DNA of 64,000 nucleotides from Flavobacteriales bacterium (GCA_025210295.1 JAOASC010000033.1:1-64000), one strand, 5' to 3'; numbered from the stretch's first letter, positions 26,137 through 35,680 are shown. A program made the numbers and translations. Notes: a model not told the origin generated them from the sequence alone.

Positions 26137-29100
26137 TTATTTTTCTATTTTTTCGAAGTACTCATTTACTTTGTTTTTATAGTAAGGTCTTAGTGAAGGA
26201 GGAATTGTTTTTAATAATTCAATCTCTTTCTCCTTCTTCCTTTTATACTCATTATATTGTGTAGGGTTACTAAATTTTTGATTTTTTGCTTCATTACTCT
26301 TTCTTTTTTTGTCGTATTCCTGTTCTCTTTGTGCTTTTTCGTGCTCTAATAAACGGACAGTAATTTCTTGTTGACGTTTAATTGTTTCTGCATTAATACG
26401 TTTATTGATAAGGTCTTCTTCAACTTTTTCCATTTCCTTGGCAATCTTTTTTAAGCCATTTCCATTTCCAGAGCCATCTTCATTCATTTTTTTAGATAAA
26501 TCTTGTATTTGTTTTCTTAACGCAGCTTGCTGAGCAGCCATTTGGGCAAATTGTTTACTCGAGGGTTGACCTCCAGAACCAGGCATACCATCAGGACCTG
26601 GTTTTCCTCCAGGTTTCTGTCCAGGTTTATCTCCGGGTTTTTGTCCACCAGGTTTCTTGCCCTTTTCCATAGCATCTTTCATTTTTTGCAATTGTTCTTC
26701 CATTTTCTTTTGCATATTTTTCATGCTTTGAGGAGATGGGGAACCTTGTCCACTTCCACCAGGTTTATTACAACTTCCACTACCAGGCATCTTACTTTTT
26801 TGCTGTGCTTGCATTTGTTGTAAAGCTTCATCAAATAGAAGTGCTAAGTTATTAGCAGAAGTCATGGTGTATTGTTGTTTTGCAGTAGCTTGAGATGTTC
26901 GTCTATCAGATATAAATGAAAGTGACTGTTCAATGCTTGCATTCATTTCATTAACTTCTTTATTAATGTATGGACTCAATTGAACAATACGTTTACTTAA
27001 AGCAAAAAGAGAATCTTCTAGTAATTGCGCATCGTCTTTTAATTTACGTTGCTGTTGTCCTAATTTTACATATTTAGGATCCTTATAATTGACTTGCTTA
27101 AGTGAAGCCATTACTGTTTCTTGTTCTAGCGAAAAAGTAATCAAATTTTCCAGTAATTGTTTTAAAGCCTGCATATCTTCTTCAGCTTGTTCTTGCTGTT
27201 GTTGTGCCTGCATAGCACTCATTTTTTGAGCCAATTCTTGCATTTTTTTTGCAGCAGATTGTTGAGATTTGGATGCTTTTTTATTTTTCTTTTGTCCTAA
27301 TTCTTCTTGACTTTGTTGTTGATCTTGTTCTATAGATTGCTCTTGTTCATTGGTATCTCCTAAGTCGTGTTTATTTTCGAGTTCTTCATTTAGTTTTTCC
27401 AACTCGTCCATTTCTTGCTGAATCTTATCAAATGCTTTATTGAGTTGTTCCTGTTTTTTATTGAGTTCAAAATTTGATTCTTCTTTATTTTTTGTTTTTT
27501 CAGAAAGTTCTTCTTGTTTTTTAGCTAAATCATCCAATCGATCGGTAATGTTTTCTAATTTTTCTTCGAATTCTAATTGTTTGAATTGTTCTAATGAACG
27601 ATCTAATTCTTTAAGAATATCTTCGTTATTCATTTCGATTTCATCCAATTTATTTAACAACTGATCTTTATTCATCTCCTCCATCATTTTTTGAAGTTCT
27701 TCATACAATTTTTTCATTTCATCAGTCATTAACTCATCGAAGAGTTTATTCAATTGTTCTTGTTTTTCAAGAATTTCTTGTTCTTGTTCAGACAATTGAT
27801 TTTGCTCAAAATTGTTCAACTCGTTTTGTTGTTGAATGTTCTCTAATTTATTTTGAAGGGACTCCTGATGTTCCAAAAATTGTTGGATTCTGTTTTTATC
27901 TTGCCAGTCTGGATTTTGTTTTTCTAATAGATTTTTTTGGATGTCATCTAATTCTTTTTTCAGCTTTTCAACTTCATCTAAGCTACTGTTTAATTCATCT
28001 TTAATTTTTGCTTTATTCTCATCTACTTTATCAGCTAGTTCATCTTTAGTTGGAATAGTATAAATTTTGGTTTGGGTACGAGAAGATTTAGCTCCATTAA
28101 TGGCATCATTATCCCAGACTTGAAAAAAGTATTCTATTTTGCTACCAGCTTCCAATTCTAAAGTGGTAAAATCGATAAAATGAAAATAGGTTTCTTTATT
28201 AAAGGTTTTGGTTACAGCTAGATTTTGCTTAGTATATTCTGATGTTGTTTTTTCGTTTACAATTCGGTATTTAAATTGCAATTGAGAGAAACCATAATCA
28301 TCTGCTATGGAACCGTTAAAATAACGAATAAAAGGATTTACCGAATCTCTAGATTCTTGCATCTTAATAGTTGGGTTTTGATCTTTTATAGCAGTGATAT
28401 AATAAGCAATAGAATCTTTTCCAATTGTAAATTCATTTTTGGTGATAATGGTGTAGTTCGTGTTTTTAAATAGAGGAGAATAGAAATGAAATTCGTTATT
28501 ATTCAGGGGTTTTAATTGAATTAATGAATCTGGAAAACGTAAGGCTAATTCCTCCGTATTTTTAGTGTTAAAATGCCATTTTATTTTAGTTCCTTCTGGT
28601 ACTATAAGATCACCAATATTTTCTACCGTTTTGTCTTGTTGTTGTGTGTAGTTAGGAAAATCTAAATCAACACTAAAATTCATCAAAGAAGGATTAGGAA
28701 TCGTTTTTAAATGATATGCTTTTGATTCAAAACTTTCGGCAGTAAAATGGAAAGTTTTATCCTCTTGAATATTTCTAAAAGTATAAGAAAATTCTGTATT
28801 TGTTACTTTATTAAGTTTTTGTGGTCGACTATTAATATTAATAAAAACTACATTAGGAATATAGGCTCCTTTTATTTTTATTTTTAACTCATAGTCTTCT
28901 TGTTGTATAACTTCTAATTTTTCGTTTAAAAGTATAAAATCAAAAGGTGCTGCAGCTACAATTTCTTGATTGTAATGAATTAATCGATCGGTACTTGTAG
29001 TAATAATTTTTACATTCCAAAGTGCAATTATTCCGACAATTAAAAAAGGAATAATGAGGTATTTAAGGTATTTTTTATTTTCTGAGAAATCAATAGCACT

Positions 29101-29538
29101 ATTAAAAGGTATGGGTTCTAATTGTTGAATACGTTGGTCAATACTAGCATTAATTAAACTCAATTGAGCAGGAGGAATATTTGCTTTATTTTCTGAAAGT
29201 TGTAATGTATTGATGAGTTTATCTTTGACATCACTAAAGTGGTTTCCTACAATCTTGGCAGCTTGTTCATAACTAATAGCATTACCTATTTTATATAAAT
29301 TAAACAGTGGAATTAAGATGTAGTAAATAAAGACTCCAAGAGCTAAAAATAAATAGCTGTAAAAAAGTACAGATCTTCCTAAAATATCGAATTGGGAAAC
29401 ATACTCAATTAAAATGAATAAAATAAAAAATCCAGCCAATAAACTAGCACTATAAATACCTCCTTTAATAAGGCGATTTTTATAATACTTCCTGATAAAA
29501 GCATCTAATTTTAATATGAGTTGATTGATTTGCTGCAC
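26137..29538 (-). CDS. DUF4175-type large membrane/coiled-coil protein
   Basis: A 1133-residue protein matching the DUF4175 class of Bacteroidota. The N-terminal 160 residues hold at least two membrane segments (about 25-45, 50-75) and a third near 155-175. A beta-rich part (about 200-480) follows, then long Glu/Lys/Gln-rich coiled coil (about 490-800). Next comes a Gly/Pro/Lys-rich flexible linker (PGQKPGGKPGPDGMPGSGGQ, about 985-1005) and a basic helical end. Gln/Glu-rich repeats could be misread as low complexity, but the frame is open throughout. Start GTG at 29538, as no ATG fits. Its job is unknown; it may be an envelope-anchored scaffold. Confidence 0.82.
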   Translation of the reverse strand: MQQINQLILKLDAFIRKYYKNRLIKGGIYSASLLAGFFILFILIEYVSQFDILGRSVLFYSYLFLALGVFIYYILIPLFNLYKIGNAISYEQAAKIVGNHFSDVKDKLINTLQLSENKANIPPAQLSLINASIDQRIQQLEPIPFNSAIDFSENKKYLKYLIIPFLIVGIIALWNVKIITTSTDRLIHYNQEIVAAAPFDFILLNEKLEVIQQEDYELKIKIKGAYIPNVVFININSRPQKLNKVTNTEFSYTFRNIQEDKTFHFTAESFESKAYHLKTIPNPSLMNFSVDLDFPNYTQQQDKTVENIGDLIVPEGTKIKWHFNTKNTEELALRFPDSLIQLKPLNNNEFHFYSPLFKNTNYTIITKNEFTIGKDSIAYYITAIKDQNPTIKMQESRDSVNPFIRYFNGSIADDYGFSQLQFKYRIVNEKTTSEYTKQNLAVTKTFNKETYFHFIDFTTLELEAGSKIEYFFQVWDNDAINGAKSSRTQTKIYTIPTKDELADKVDENKAKIKDELNSSLDEVEKLKKELDDIQKNLLEKQNPDWQDKNRIQQFLEHQESLQNKLENIQQQNELNNFEQNQLSEQEQEILEKQEQLNKLFDELMTDEMKKLYEELQKMMEEMNKDQLLNKLDEIEMNNEDILKELDRSLEQFKQLEFEEKLENITDRLDDLAKKQEELSEKTKNKEESNFELNKKQEQLNKAFDKIQQEMDELEKLNEELENKHDLGDTNEQEQSIEQDQQQSQEELGQKKNKKASKSQQSAAKKMQELAQKMSAMQAQQQQEQAEEDMQALKQLLENLITFSLEQETVMASLKQVNYKDPKYVKLGQQQRKLKDDAQLLEDSLFALSKRIVQLSPYINKEVNEMNASIEQSLSFISDRRTSQATAKQQYTMTSANNLALLFDEALQQMQAQQKSKMPGSGSCNKPGGSGQGSPSPQSMKNMQKKMEEQLQKMKDAMEKGKKPGGQKPGDKPGQKPGGKPGPDGMPGSGGQPSSKQFAQMAAQQAALRKQIQDLSKKMNEDGSGNGNGLKKIAKEMEKVEEDLINKRINAETIKRQQEITVRLLEHEKAQREQEYDKKRKSNEAKNQKFSNPTQYNEYKRKKEKEIELLKTIPPSLRPYYKNKVNEYFEKIEK

Positions 29539-29591
29539 AAATTTATTTTACTGTACGGAGGATGAACAAAAAAGTTCAATAGTCCATAGAA

Positions 29592-29599
29592 CAAATATA
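29592..29599 (-). promoter_or_regulatory. Candidate -7 element (TATATTTG) of the DUF4175 operon
   Basis: TATATTTG on the minus strand fits TAnnTTTG, 54 bp upstream of the proposed GTG start. The -33 region is unclear. Confidence 0.45.
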
Positions 29600-29773
29600 C
29601 AATTTTAAGTACACATTAATAAAATCATAAAATTGTTAAGAAGTTGCTTGATTGTTAAAAAACTTGGCTAAAAATTATTTTTTTTGATTAAAAATTAAGA
29701 ACTTAGGCATCCATTCAGTTAATTATAAAGAGATTTGGATGGCTTAGGCAAGTGAAAATTATAAAAGTGAAGT

Positions 29774-30166
29774 ATGGAAAATCTTTATATTGAAGCAACA
29801 GAGTCTACTCCTTATGTGAATTTTAACTACGAAACAGGAGAATTTATATTGGAAGGAAAATCTGTTCCAACTGCTGCTAAAGAGTTTTATAAAGAAATTT
29901 TAGATTGGTTAGATGAATATGTAGAAAATCCACAGGATTCTACTAATTTATCGTTAAAGTTAGATTATTTTAATATTGTTTCTTCTAAACGAATATTATA
30001 TATACTTTACAAACTAAATGAATTAGTTGAAAAGGGGTATAGCGTTAATTTAGAATGGCATTATCATGAAGACGAAGACGATATGTTAGAGGTAGGACAA
30101 GATTTTGCATTTATGGTGAAGATTCCTTTTAAATTTATTGAGTATAATCCTTTTGCTGAGGCTTAA
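29774..30166 (+). CDS. SiaC family (DUF1987) regulatory protein
   Basis: A 130-residue SiaC/DUF1987 protein. In Pseudomonas, SiaC is a phosphoprotein that activates the diguanylate cyclase SiaD and is switched by kinase SiaB and phosphatase SiaA. The N-terminal YIEATESTPYVNFNYETGEFILEGKS is the family signature, and helix EFYKEILDWLDEYVENP follows. The usual acceptor region reads LDYFNIVSSKRILYIL, with Ile at the place I align with the phosphorylated Thr68 of SiaC; Ser70 and Ser71 are close. No SiaA, SiaB or SiaD gene is next to it. The RsbW-like ATPase at 25675 could be a functional analogue. Confidence 0.85.
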   Translation: MENLYIEATESTPYVNFNYETGEFILEGKSVPTAAKEFYKEILDWLDEYVENPQDSTNLSLKLDYFNIVSSKRILYILYKLNELVEKGYSVNLEWHYHEDEDDMLEVGQDFAFMVKIPFKFIEYNPFAEA

Positions 30167-30175
30167 GTTATTCTT

Positions 30176-30775
30176 ATGCAAATTGTCATTTTTTCGGCTC
30201 CTGATAATTTTAAAGGTGAGCTGGAAATAGTTAAGCAATTATTAATACACAATGTTATTTTTCATTTAAGAAAACCTGGTATTTCTTATGAAAATTTGGT
30301 GACTTATTTATCTGAAATCCCAAGTGTTTTTCATTCCAAAATAGTTATTCATCAACACATTGAAGTATTGGAAAAATTTCAATTAAAAGGCTTTCACTGT
30401 ACACGTAAATTTTTAGGTCAACATGGAAAAAATGTACAAAAAATAAGGAAAAAGTATTCAGGTTATTCCTTTTCCAAAAGCTGTCATACTTTAGAAGAAC
30501 TCGATGCTATTAATGGCTATCATTATGTGTTTCTAAGCCCTGTTTTTGATAGTATTTCAAAAGCTCATTATTCTTCCAATTATTCTTTAGACGCTATTAA
30601 TAGTGTATTAAAAAACAAAGTAACACCAGTAATTGCACTTGGAGGAATAAACCACAAAAATATATTGCAGTTACTAAAAAGTAACTTTAGTGGTATTGCC
30701 GTTTTAGGATATATTTGGAATAGCAGTCAACCGCTTGAAAACTTTAAAAAGTTGAACAAATTACTTACTCTTTAA
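30176..30775 (+). CDS. Thiamine phosphate synthase-like protein (ThiE/TenI)
   Basis: A 199-residue TIM-barrel protein of the ThiE/TenI group. GFHCTRKF, SKSCHTLEELDAIN and YVFLSPVFDSISKAHYSS match the phosphate- and thiazole-binding parts of ThiE, and VIALGGINHKNI carries the terminal phosphate loop. The N-terminal pyrimidine-pyrophosphate region is weak, so the TenI (thiazole tautomerase-like) role is as likely as full ThiE. It is 9 bp after the SiaC-like gene and probably co-transcribed. No other thiamine genes or TPP riboswitch are nearby. Confidence 0.78.
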   Translation: MQIVIFSAPDNFKGELEIVKQLLIHNVIFHLRKPGISYENLVTYLSEIPSVFHSKIVIHQHIEVLEKFQLKGFHCTRKFLGQHGKNVQKIRKKYSGYSFSKSCHTLEELDAINGYHYVFLSPVFDSISKAHYSSNYSLDAINSVLKNKVTPVIALGGINHKNILQLLKSNFSGIAVLGYIWNSSQPLENFKKLNKLLTL

Positions 30776-30785
30776 ATAGTATTAA

Positions 30786-30971
30786 CTAATTGATATTGGT
30801 ATAGTCATAGAAATAACTCCTCATTTTGAAAAACGATACGATAATGTACATTGTTTACCAGTAAAAAAAATCCCATTTATGATTCATTTTACCATCAATA
30901 ATGTTGATAAAATTATTACTGTTAGAGCAATTTTACATACTTCTATTAGCCCTAAAAATTGGAAAAAATAG
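30786..30971 (+). pseudogene. Remnant of a RelE/ParE-family toxin gene
   Basis: An open frame with no start codon reads VIEITPHFEKRYDNV, KKIPFMIHFTIN and ends VRAILHTSISPKNWKK, stop TAG 30969-30971. This is the C-terminal two-thirds of a RelE/ParE toxin, which typically ends LHTSRNPxxW. The first 35 or so residues are missing and a stop (30783-30785) precedes the frame. No antitoxin gene remains. The conserved Arg in LHTSR is Ser here, so it would probably be inactive even if expressed. Confidence 0.78.
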
Positions 30972-30980
30972 AAAATTTAC

Positions 30981-32258
30981 CTACTCTTTAACCAAATCAA
31001 AACCGATATCTTTTCTGTAGTTTTTACCCTCAAAATTAATTTTATCGATGGTTGTATAAGATTTTTCTAATGCAGTAGGAATATCTTTTCCATAAGAAGA
31101 AATGGCCATTACTCTACCACCATTAGTTAATACATTAGCATTATCTAATTTTGTTCCTGCGTGAAAAACAATGCTATCATCTGTTTCGTTTAACCCTGTA
31201 ACTTTTTTACCTTTTTCGTAGGCTTCTGGATAACCTTCTGAAACAAGCATGACAGTAGTAGCGGTTCTAGGATCAATTTTAATGTCTCTTTCAGATAGCG
31301 TACCTGTTGCTATACCATCAAAAAGCTCTAATAAATCTGATTTTAGTCGTAACATAACAACTTCAGTTTCAGGATCTCCCATTCTGCAATTATATTCAAT
31401 TACATAAGGATCTTTTTTAACGTTAATTAACCCAAAGAAAATAAAACCAGAATATTCTATTTCTTCTTTTTTAAGTCCTTTGATGGTAGGGATGATAATT
31501 TGATTTTCTACTTTGTCTAAAAAGTCTTTATTTGCAAATGAAACAGGAGATATAGCTCCCATTCCTCCAGTATTTAACCCGGTATCTTTTTCACCAATTC
31601 TTTTATAATCCTTAGCAGCAGGAAGAATTTTGTATGAAGTACCATCGGTTACAACAAAAACGCTCACTTCAATACCATCTAAAAACTCTTCGATAACAAC
31701 CGTATCACTAGCTGCACCAAATTTACCATTTAGCATTTCTTTTAGTTCAGCTTTTGCGTCTCCAAGGTCTTCTAAAATAAGTACACCTTTACCTGCTGCC
31801 AATCCATCTGCTTTCAGTACATAAGGAGCTTTCATCTTATCCAAAAATGCTAAGCCTTCTTCAAGATTATCTTTATTTACAGAAAAGTATTTAGCTGTAG
31901 GTATGTTGTGTCTTTTCATAAAGGCCTTAGAAAAGTCTTTACTACCTTCCAATTGAGCCCCTTCTTTTTTAGGACCAATAATACAAATATCCTTTAGTTC
32001 TTCTTCTTCAGCAAAAAAATCATGAATACCATTAACTAGCGGAGCTTCTGGACCTACAACAACAATTTTTATTGCCTTTTCAAGACAAAATTTACCAATT
32101 GCCCCAAAATCGTTAATATCTAGATCTACATTTGTCCCCTCTTTATCTGTTCCAGCATTACCTGGAGCTATAAAAAGTTTTTCTAATTGCGAACTTTGAT
32201 TTAATTTCCAAGCAATAGCATGTTCTCTTCCTCCAGAACCAATAATTAATACATTCAT
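30981..32258 (-). CDS. purD: Phosphoribosylamine-glycine ligase PurD
   Basis: PurD joins glycine to 5-phosphoribosylamine with ATP in purine synthesis. The 425-residue ATP-grasp enzyme starts with MNVLIIGSGGREHAIAWKL, has GPEAPLVNG, KADGLAAGKGVLIL (about 148-161), KDYKRIGEKDTGLNTGGMGA and EYNCRMGDPETE. Full length. Its 3' end faces the toxin remnant, 10 bp apart. Confidence 0.97.
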   Translation of the reverse strand: MNVLIIGSGGREHAIAWKLNQSSQLEKLFIAPGNAGTDKEGTNVDLDINDFGAIGKFCLEKAIKIVVVGPEAPLVNGIHDFFAEEEELKDICIIGPKKEGAQLEGSKDFSKAFMKRHNIPTAKYFSVNKDNLEEGLAFLDKMKAPYVLKADGLAAGKGVLILEDLGDAKAELKEMLNGKFGAASDTVVIEEFLDGIEVSVFVVTDGTSYKILPAAKDYKRIGEKDTGLNTGGMGAISPVSFANKDFLDKVENQIIIPTIKGLKKEEIEYSGFIFFGLINVKKDPYVIEYNCRMGDPETEVVMLRLKSDLLELFDGIATGTLSERDIKIDPRTATTVMLVSEGYPEAYEKGKKVTGLNETDDSIVFHAGTKLDNANVLTNGGRVMAISSYGKDIPTALEKSYTTIDKINFEGKNYRKDIGFDLVKE

Positions 32259-32275
32259 TTTGCTAAAATTTTAGA

Positions 32276-32283
32276 CAAAAATA
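32276..32283 (-). promoter_or_regulatory. Candidate -7 element (TATTTTTG) of purD
   Basis: TATTTTTG on the minus strand fits TAnnTTTG, 17 bp before the purD ATG. No clear -33 element. Confidence 0.45.
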
Positions 32284-32364
32284 CTAAAGAATTGATTATG
32301 AGTAATTAGCTTTTAATTAGCAAAAGGAGAAAGATTTAAACAATTTATGATCATTAATACAAGA

Positions 32365-33843
32365 TTATATTTTAATCTCTTTTATGGTATTTAGCAAAAA
32401 TAGATAAGGATCTTGTTGTTTTACTTTAGCCAGAAACCATGAATAAAAAGCTGTTTTTTTAATTTCATTATCCACACTTACTACATTCGATTTTTTTGAA
32501 ATAGTTAGAAGGTTTTTTTCTTGTACACTTGTTGGATCCTCTATGTATTTTTTAAATAATTTTAGAAAATATATGATGTCTTTATATTGAGGTAATTCTA
32601 CAAGTTCTGTATTATTTTTTATGATGCTGTTAATCCTATTTAAGGCAATATCATCTTTTCCCATTTCTAATTGTAGAAGCATTTCAATAGAATTCTTTTT
32701 AAAAACCCATTCTTGCCCCATTATTTTTTTATACCAACCATCGGAGTGGTGCATTTGAATAAAAAACTTATTTGCTTTTTTATATGCTTTATGATAAGAA
32801 TAATAAGTCAATAAATTCAATTTTAAATTTAATTCATCAACGTTCGATATTTTAGGTGTGGTTTCCAAATAATCTTCAATAATTTGAATCGCGTTATTGA
32901 GTTGGTTAGACAAAAAGAAAATAGAAGATTTTAATGCTATTGTTTTTGCAAAGTAAAATTTGTATTGAGCCAAATTATAGGCTTTTAAAGCACTTTCTAA
33001 TTCATTGATGTATACTAAACTTTCCTTTAGTTTTTGGTTTCTATACAACGAATGTGATAATATGTATAATATTCTCAATTGATATTCCAATGTATGGATT
33101 GTAAAACTATTTTGTTGTTGGGTAGTACGATAAAGATTCAAAGCAATAGGCTCTAATTTTCTTATGTCTCTATTGTAAAGTAATGAACCTCTAACTAACT
33201 CTAGATAATTACAAACTTGTTTAGGATGTTGATAGAAAGAAGGGTGATTAATATTGATATCTTCTTGAATTTCTTCAATGAGAGATGCTAGTGATTGAGT
33301 AGCGACAGTAGTCTTAAATAATTGTAATCTTTTTCTAGCAATTGCTAAAGTATCTATTAATAATTCTTCTTGATCTAGATTTACTTTTATAGCATTTTTT
33401 TTCGCTATCAATGCATTCAAATTTATAGTATGATTAGTATGAGAAAACTCTAGCATTAAAATGTAAATGGCATATAAATTTTTATAATTTTTAATTTCAA
33501 CAGCTTTCTTTTCTACTTTGGCAAGATAGCTCCAAGCCTCTTTTTCGAGTTGATTGTTAAATAGAAAACGACAAAGATTAATTTCATTTAAAATTTCACT
33601 TTCTTTTGTGGTATCTGTCTCTACTTGTTTTAAATAAGTGAATAAGATAAGTTCTTTCTTAATTCGATTTCTTATCGCATGGTAATTATTAGCCTTTTCT
33701 ATTTTGGGCTTTACATTATTAATTAAAGCTTCACAAACTTGAATGTCTTTTCTATTGGCTTTTCTCTTTTTTCTATCCAAGAATAATAAAAATTCTTTTT
33801 TCTCTGATTTTGATAAAGTATTAAATATCTTTTCAATAAACAT
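32365..33843 (-). CDS. Uncharacterised alpha-helical repeat protein
   Basis: A 492-residue, almost wholly helical protein without signal peptide or membrane segment. Successive helix pairs with the spacing of tetratricopeptide-like repeats (NQLEKEAWSYLAKVEKKAVEIKNYKNLYAIY; LYRNQKLKESLVYINELESALKAYNLAQYKFYF) run through the whole length. I do not recognise a named family; similar proteins occur in Bacteroidota. It is expected to be a cytosolic protein-binding scaffold. Monocistronic, minus strand, ATG at 33843. Confidence 0.72.
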   Translation of the reverse strand: MFIEKIFNTLSKSEKKEFLLFLDRKKRKANRKDIQVCEALINNVKPKIEKANNYHAIRNRIKKELILFTYLKQVETDTTKESEILNEINLCRFLFNNQLEKEAWSYLAKVEKKAVEIKNYKNLYAIYILMLEFSHTNHTINLNALIAKKNAIKVNLDQEELLIDTLAIARKRLQLFKTTVATQSLASLIEEIQEDININHPSFYQHPKQVCNYLELVRGSLLYNRDIRKLEPIALNLYRTTQQQNSFTIHTLEYQLRILYILSHSLYRNQKLKESLVYINELESALKAYNLAQYKFYFAKTIALKSSIFFLSNQLNNAIQIIEDYLETTPKISNVDELNLKLNLLTYYSYHKAYKKANKFFIQMHHSDGWYKKIMGQEWVFKKNSIEMLLQLEMGKDDIALNRINSIIKNNTELVELPQYKDIIYFLKLFKKYIEDPTSVQEKNLLTISKKSNVVSVDNEIKKTAFYSWFLAKVKQQDPYLFLLNTIKEIKI

Positions 33844-34160
33844 AAAATAATTAAAAATTTACTATTTAATTAGTAATGTGATAGTTATGTGTTTTTAAAA
33901 CATAAGTTTTGTAAATGTACACATTTATTCAATAGCTTTACAAGTACTTTTTTATTAGCAGTAAATAGTATTGTTAAAATGAAAAAAATGAGGTTTTTTA
34001 TAGAGCTTCTAGTGGTAAAAAGTATTGTAATGATTGTATTTCTATTGGATTATTGAATACTGATAACTTGATTGCTGTTTTACTTTTTTTAACAGCTTTT
34101 TTTCGATATATTTTTTATCTTTGAGGGAATAAAAATACGTTTAACACAAAAACAATAAAA
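33844..34160. other. 317-bp intergenic region before sodA/B
   Basis: A/T-rich, no gene of good quality. It holds the promoter of the superoxide dismutase gene at its right end. A 25-codon hydrophobic frame at 33979-34056 is noted but not called. Confidence 0.7.
34116..34123 (+). promoter_or_regulatory. Candidate -7 element (TATCTTTG) of the superoxide dismutase gene
   Basis: TATCTTTG fits TAnnTTTG, 37 bp before the ATG at 34161. I find no clear -33 element at the usual spacing. Confidence 0.55.
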
Positions 34161-34769
34161 ATGGCTTTTGAATTACCAAAATTACCGTATGCATACGATG
34201 CATTAGAACCACATATTGATGCTAGAACTATGGAAATCCACCATACTAAACATCATAATGGATATACTACAAAATTAAATGGAGCTGTTGAAGGAACAGA
34301 TTTAGAAGGAAAATCTATTGAAGATATTTTAACGAATTTAGATTTAACGAATGGAGCTGTTAGAAACAATGGAGGAGGATTTTATAACCACCGTTTATTT
34401 TGGGAAGTAATGTCTCCAAATGGAGGAGGAGAACCAACAGGAGAATTAGCAACAGCAATCAATGATGCTTTTGGTTCTTTTGAAGAGTTTAAAAATAAAT
34501 TTTCTTCAGCAGCAGCGACTCAATTTGGATCTGGATGGGCTTGGTTATGTGTACACCCAGGAGGAAAATTAGAAGTTTGCTCAACTGCTAACCAAGATAA
34601 TCCTTTAATGGCAGGAATTGGATGTGGAGGTTTCCCTATCTTAGGATTAGATGTTTGGGAGCACGCTTATTACTTAAACTATCAAAACAGAAGACCAGAT
34701 TATATCAACGCATTTTTCAATGTTGTAAACTGGGAAAAAGTTTCTGCTTTATATGCTGATAACAAGTAA
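34161..34769 (+). CDS. Iron/manganese superoxide dismutase
   Basis: A 202-residue Fe/Mn superoxide dismutase, dismutating superoxide to oxygen and peroxide. Metal ligands are His27 in MEIHHTKHH, His in NHRLFW (about 77), Asp and His in [11 protein letters not shown] (about 164-170). GSGWAWL (about 127-133) is normal. Which metal is used cannot be decided safely; [11 protein letters not shown] and [10 protein letters not shown] are common to both types. It is monocistronic, with its own promoter and a strong terminator. Glycine codons (GGA) are heavily favoured, as in highly expressed genes of this group. Confidence 0.96.
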   Translation: MAFELPKLPYAYDALEPHIDARTMEIHHTKHHNGYTTKLNGAVEGTDLEGKSIEDILTNLDLTNGAVRNNGGGFYNHRLFWEVMSPNGGGEPTGELATAINDAFGSFEEFKNKFSSAAATQFGSGWAWLCVHPGGKLEVCSTANQDNPLMAGIGCGGFPILGLDVWEHAYYLNYQNRRPDYINAFFNVVNWEKVSALYADNK

Positions 34770-34789
34770 TTAAAATACTTTTAAAAAGA

Positions 34790-34820
34790 AAAAGCCAGTG
34801 TGTAAACACTGGCTTTTTTT
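34790..34820 (+). terminator. Terminator after superoxide dismutase
   Basis: AAAAGCCAGTGT (34790-34801) pairs perfectly with ACACTGGCTTTT (34806-34817) around a GTAA loop, followed by T. A textbook hairpin. Confidence 0.95.
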
Positions 34821-34871
34821 ATGGATTGAATACTGTATATCAAATGATTAATTCCCCATTTAAATCAGTTG

Positions 34872-35510
34872 TTAGAATACTACTGAATAAATCGAAAAAG
34901 GACGTAAGGCTTGATAACTTTGATCTAATTCTTCAATAAAATTTTCAGATAAAACTTCTTTGTCTGTAAAGTTTCTAATAGCAATAAATCCTTTTTTACG
35001 CAATAAATCAACATCTGGATGCTGTTTATCAAATCCTCTAGGAGCAGATTTTAGTTCTTCTCCTTCAAATTTTCCTCCAAAGTAGTTGATAAATTTTTGC
35101 TCATTAAGTACAGCTCTAATCTCTGAAGCATCAATTTCTATCTCTTTTCTAATTCGCAATAAATCATCTTTATTAGGAGCCCAAAAGCCACCGGCCATAA
35201 AAGATTCTCCAGGTCTAATTCTGAGGTAGTATCCTCCTCGTAATTCTGCTCCTAATCGCGAAAAAGAACCCGCAAAATGAGGTTGATATGGAGTTTTATC
35301 TTTTGAGAAACGAACATCTCTATAAATTCGAAACAATTTGAACTTTTCTATTTTATCGTGTTTTTCTAAGTTGGCTTGAATAGCTCCATAGAAATTTTTA
35401 GCTTCATCTTGAGCAATTTTAAATTGTGGTTTATGTTCGTTAAACCATTCACGATTGTTATTCTTTTTTAAGTCTTTTAAGAATTGTAAGCTTGTTTTAT
35501 TGAATTGCAT
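34872..35510 (-). CDS. DUF2461 family protein
   Basis: A 212-residue member of the DUF2461/TIGR02453 family, widespread in Bacteroidota and also fungi, with unknown function. Signatures: FLKDLKKNNNREWFNEHKPQF at the N-terminus, FRIYRDVRFSKDKTPYQPHFAGSF (about 60-83), GGYYLRIRPGESFMAGGFW. No export signal. Monocistronic. Confidence 0.9.
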   Translation of the reverse strand: MQFNKTSLQFLKDLKKNNNREWFNEHKPQFKIAQDEAKNFYGAIQANLEKHDKIEKFKLFRIYRDVRFSKDKTPYQPHFAGSFSRLGAELRGGYYLRIRPGESFMAGGFWAPNKDDLLRIRKEIEIDASEIRAVLNEQKFINYFGGKFEGEELKSAPRGFDKQHPDVDLLRKKGFIAIRNFTDKEVLSENFIEELDQSYQALRPFSIYSVVF

Positions 35511-35680
35511 AGGTTAATTTATTGATTCACTGAGTTGATCAATAGTTAAGTAAAAATAACAAATACAGTTTACTTCCTTTAATTTTAGAAAAAATTATTC
35601 TTTAGTTAGAAAACAGAAAATCAAGATAACTTTGCCATCTATTTTATCTTTAGATAACTTTTTTAGCGTAAAACCTTATG

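Noticed and set aside
26527..26823. Plus-strand frame opposite the DUF4175 gene
   Set aside because: It mirrors the Gly/Pro/Lys-rich linker; the Ser/Arg/Leu-rich product is a shadow.
33979..34056. 25-codon hydrophobic frame before the superoxide dismutase gene
   Set aside because: Too short and no start context; could be a small membrane peptide, but nothing beyond hydrophobicity supports it.
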